Source: Candolleomyces eurysporus
Lineage: Eukaryota; Basidiomycota; Agaricomycetes; Agaricales; Psathyrellaceae
Length of the DNA: 36,584 nucleotides
Direction of reading: 5' to 3'
NCBI GenBank assembly: GCA_027579435.1
Contig: JANBPK010000902.1
Location: forward strand, 1-36,584
Position numbers and translations under genes: made by a program. Each line of letters starts with the position of its first letter. Position 1 is the first letter of the stretch. The notes beneath the pieces are model-generated. The model was not told the DNA's origin, ran no database searches, and worked only from the letters and a program-made list of their open reading frames with translations. Below, in pieces: positions 33,369-36,584 of this stretch.

Positions 33369-35214
33369 ATGATTATGATTTTTATAGCGTTTTATCAAGA
33401 CGCCTGCAGCATTAACTGCAACCCTCGTGTTGAGGAAAGACGGCCTTCAGCAGCACACCAGGTGACCATCAATTCCGACCTTCCAGATGACGTCAGTCTT
33501 CTTGCATCCACCTCGTTCGGCTTCATCAAAGAGCGTCAAACAGCTATAGGTATGTGGCCCCTCACATTTGCATATAGTTTTCCTAGTCTCGCTATTGCAC
33601 CTTGTCATGCATCACCGGATCTCTGACGTCTCTGCTACTAACATCTACACTTTTCCCTCTGAAACCTTGCCGCTCTCGTTCCTCCTCTTTCACACGTCCA
33701 AGCCTGAGGAGGAGGGGACGGACTGTGCGATGGCCAAGCTCGGTTCACAATGGTTCGCTCCGGCAAGTCTGTTCCAGTTCTCAGCTGCCCTAGAATTCCA
33801 TCGCAAGGTCACACATACTTGACCTGTGTTCTGATGTACCATGCCGATGACTTCCATTTGGAGAATAACTTCTCCTCTTGTCTCTGCATCATATTGTAGG
33901 TTCGGATTACGCTTCTTTCTCTCTCGTCCCTGCACCACATTGTAGCGTTGGTGAGTACGCCTATCCGCTTGAACGTTCGCATCCCTTGCTGATCTTGTGC
34001 GCTGCCCAGAGGCCATGGATGATTGCCTTGGACATCCAACCAATCCTGACGAATTAGAGCAACTAGAAAATTGGGCATCACCCAAGGACTGGGAGCCACC
34101 AGACGATTGGGATTTTAGGCAACATTGGGAGCTTCCTGATGATTGGATACCCCTGGAAGAATGGGAACCTGCGGATGAGTGGGAGGAGACCGGCTGGTGC
34201 AACGATCCTTGCGAGTACCGACGGTGAGTGCTCCATTTTGAATGTGTTCGCCCCTGTTGATCTTGGATTTTAGAGAGGATGCAGTGGACAGTTGGCAGGA
34301 AGATCCAGCAAATTCTGAGGAGTTCGAGCACCAGGCCTTGTCCGAGGACTTGGAACCTCCAGAAGATTGGGAATTCCCGCTAACTTGGCAGCCCGCAGAC
34401 AATTGGGAGCCTGCAGAGGACTGGGAAGCGCCAGAGGATTGGGCTGAGATCGCCTTGTGTTATCTTAACCCCAGTTCTCTGCCCATTATTTGGAAATTGC
34501 AGCTCACCAAATGTGAGCCCTACAACTTCAGACTTTGCTTGCCACCCCCACCATGTTCCCCTCTCTCAGCCCCGGACTGGGCAGCTCGATGGATTCCGTT
34601 CTTTTCCAACTTCATACCTAGCGAGCCTTGGATTCGCAACATTGCCACACTGCTCAGTGAACTCATGTCTTGTCCAGACACCAGAGGTCTCTTGAAGATA
34701 GTTCGACGGGAAATAGCCCTATCCTGGACACCTTCCATCGACAAGCCAGGGTACTATTTCCGTCGAGATCCAAAGAGCAGTACAATAGGTGCGTCTGCCC
34801 TTTCCGGTCATTTATTTTTCTTTTGACTGATATTTAAGTCTATGAGATTTTGGTATGATGCATTCAGCTCAGGTTGTGTATATCAGCGGCCATGAAATCC
34901 TCAACAACTATCAGCTCAAATGCCAAAAATTCCTCGCGCGGGGGAAGCCACTGGTGCAGGACATCACCACCTGTTTTGACAACATCCGTTTAGTGGAGAA
35001 GACCTGGTGTGCAATTTCTTTGAGGGAAGGGATGGGGATGCCGATATGAGTCCCGGCTCACGTCGGCCGGGATTGGCTTGTGGAAGAGCTGGAACTCAAC
35101 TTCGGTGTGAATCCCCTGATTGACCCCGATATTTTCTATAGCGACCTGAAACAGCACATACGTAGGAAGAAGTCATATGCTTCTTCCATGCGGCACGGAG
35201 ACTCATGGGTTTGA
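33369..35214 (+). pseudogene. Protein with Trp/acid/Pro repeats, broken by stops
   Basis: Successive plus-strand exons look coding: 33369-33551 (DLPDDVSLLASTSFGFIKERQ), about 33625-33807 (IYTFPSETLPLSFLLFHTS and LGSQWFAPASLFQFSAALEF), 34018-34223, 34274-34788 and 34868-35214. The middle exons carry 12 or so repeats of the form P(D/E)DWEP, a tryptophan every 7-8 residues with acidic and proline partners (for example WEPPDDWDF, DNWEPAEDWEAPEDW). The last exons read PFFSNFIPSEPWIRNI, VYISGHEILNNY and LVEKTWCAISLREG, then an in-frame TGA at 35047, and coding resumes at once (DWLVEELELNFGVNP). Introns 34224-34273 and 34789-34867 are canonical. Between 33808 and 34017 the frame is not resolved, with several stops. 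Family not named by me. Confidence 0.6.
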
Positions 35215-35875
35215 GAAACTCTGAGCAGCCTGTTGATAGGGTAGCTTCCTGGTGAATAGATAGACGAGTTTGTGTAACACGTGCTACCTTCCTGAAGAAG
35301 CTTCTGATGGCAAGATATTGCTCTCACACCTCTGTGTGGTGCCTGTAATGCGGCTTCAGATTTCCAACAGAACACGCAGGTTGTTGGCCTGAGGTCAATA
35401 GACGGCAGCTAAAATCATTTTGAGCAAGATAATATGGAAGGAATAGATGATATATTCACTCTGGAACATTCCCTGCCTTCCAGAAGAATGTTCCATGCAT
35501 ATTCTGTGCCTTAGGAGTGTATATAGATCTCTGTAGATCATCTCTTGCTGGACCGCAGGGTGCAGGAAGCCAGAAAGACTTCCGTTTATGGGTGATCCGC
35601 TATGACATCATATACCGAACTGTCCTCCACACACTTGACTACGGTCCTCAGAGTCCCAACCTCGGGTCTCCCTCAGGCCACTCTATACATGGTACACTAC
35701 ACATGGTTATATTACGCATTCATGTGAGGGCGCGATGGACGGAGGGTCAGCATGGAGTTGACTAAGGAAAGAGAACAGGGCGTCAAATCAACCTTTGGCA
35801 ATAAAATGCGCAGACGTTCTGACCTTCCGCCTCGCCCCATCCTCTCAACCCCAGCTCCCCTCTGCTGCACTTGTA
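35215..35875. other. Intergenic, no supported gene
   Basis: Promoter-side spacer of the gene starting at 35876. A short plus-strand frame at 35517-35765 and a minus-strand frame at 35136-35375 have no supporting pattern. A TATA-like GTATATAGATC lies at about 35519. Confidence 0.3.
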
Positions 35876-36584
35876 ATGGAATCTCGCAAAGACCCCAACA
35901 CCACTGCTATGCGTAAGCTTTCCATCCTGCTGTTGAAACATGGTCCTGACCGTTTACCCCAGTTGAGACAAAGCTAACAGTCTGGCCCACTACTGTCAAA
36001 TATATCGATAAATTGATCAAGCACGCTGAAAAACTTGTCAACGACCTTGCCATTGACCTTGCTGCTGCACGAAGTGAGAGGATTTGCTTGCTTGTATGTG
36101 ATGATCCTGACTGACCTATGATAGCCAAAGGTAGCGAGAGCGACATTGTCGACGGTCTGTCGAGTAAATGTGACATAGTCCGTGAAAACCTCGCAACGTT
36201 GCAACAGTTACGCAAAAGCAAGCAGAGGAAGTCTCGCAGGAGGCCACCCCCCATGGAACTGGAGCCACCGGCAAAAAGGACTCGCTCTTCAACCACCCGG
36301 GATTCAACAGTGCCCTCCACCATCCCTACTGTTGTAAAGAAGACCCAGAAAATGCAATCTTCTGCGGCCAAGGGTAAGGGGATGTGTGCTCCCACTCCAG
36401 ATAAGGCCGGTGTCAAGGACCCCGACCTTCCCCAGTCACCTGTTCTGTTCGACCTTCCCCAACCACCTCTACCACCTGTCCCCAACCCTCCCAAATTGCC
36501 TTTGCTGCCCGACCATCCCCCGTTGCCTCAACCACCCATCCCCAACCCTCCCAAGTTGCCTGTGCCATTTGACCTTCCCCAGTC
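35876..36584 (+). CDS. Proline-rich repeat protein, 5' part only
   Basis: Exons 35876-35912, 35963-36073 and 36125 onwards join in phase, with introns of 50 and 51 bp (GTAAGC..CCCCAG and GTGAGA..GATAG), and the frame is open to the window edge. Residues 13-50 form a helix (VKYIDKLIKHAEKLVNDLA). Residues 50-80 continue it to QQLRKSKQRKSRRR, a basic cluster likely to act as a nuclear signal. From residue about 150 the sequence is a tandem proline repeat of about 20 residues, with the core PNPPKLP and variants of DLPQPPLP. The end is beyond the window. No family recognised. Confidence 0.65.
36425..36584 (+). repeat. Coding proline-rich tandem repeat, 60 bp period
   Basis: CCCAACCCTCCCAA(A/G)TTGCCT recurs 60 bp apart, and GACCTTCCCCA recurs before and after it. 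The array encodes repeats of PNPPKLP and DLPQ and continues past the window end. Confidence 0.75.

Noticed and set aside
33690..34331. Long minus-strand Ser-rich open frame (213 codons)
   Set aside because: It is the complement of the plus-strand Trp/acid/Pro repeats, whose codons read as Ser/Gln/Gly repeats in reverse. The plus strand has the splice sites and continues into further coding exons.
1..36584. CRISPR array, operon or bacterial-type gene cluster
   Set aside because: The repeats lack regular spacers, genes have spliceosomal introns, and all recognised proteins are eukaryotic.

Overview
The window comes from a repeat-rich accessory region of a mushroom-forming basidiomycete (Agaricomycetes). 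The evidence is the many 43-65 bp GT..AG introns with CTRAY-like branch sites, Plavaka and KDZ transposases, and several gene families I associate with Agaricomycetes. Species is not determined. Scattered single N bases mark low-quality positions, and at least one of them breaks a reading frame.

Layout. 1-410: tandem satellite of about 130 bp units. 611-2117 (-): intact eight-exon gene of a basidiomycete family I recall as DUF6698. 2443-2999: tandemly duplicated 3' end of the next gene. 2725-7052 (-): twelve-exon Plavaka-type transposase that splices to one 1246-codon open frame. 7053-7840: GC-rich, nothing supported. 7841-9098 (-) and 9917-10967 (-): two intact multi-exon genes I do not recognise. 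10968-11544: 46 bp tandem repeats and a TATA box, shared with the divergent intronless coiled-coil gene at 11545-12102 (+).

12577-19606: a 7.0 kb DNA transposon with terminal inverted repeats of about 210 bp and arrays of GTGAGCCA/TGGCTCAC. It holds the 3' part of a KDZ transposase (-, catalytic N-terminal part missing), a head-to-head six-exon 918-codon gene (+), and a nested 282 bp MITE. 31011-32781: a 1.77 kb foldback element of the same family, inverted relative to the first. It cuts a MYND zinc-finger gene (29794-31010).

Between and beyond these elements the genes are mostly damaged. They include a divergent ribonucleotide-reductase large-subunit copy (26099-28753) that kept its introns but has frameshifts and three TGA codons, all explicable as CGA to TGA, and a gene with Trp/acid/Pro repeats (33369-35214) broken by an in-frame TGA. 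F-box-like and orphan frames lie at 22930-25406. The window ends inside a new gene (35876-36584+) with a proline-rich tandem repeat.

Intact genes lie left of 12 kb and decayed genes right of 19 kb. The two related TIR elements, one damaged at an end and neither with an obvious target-site duplication, suggest insertions followed by rearrangement. No operon-like logic, CRISPR array or rRNA/tRNA gene was seen.
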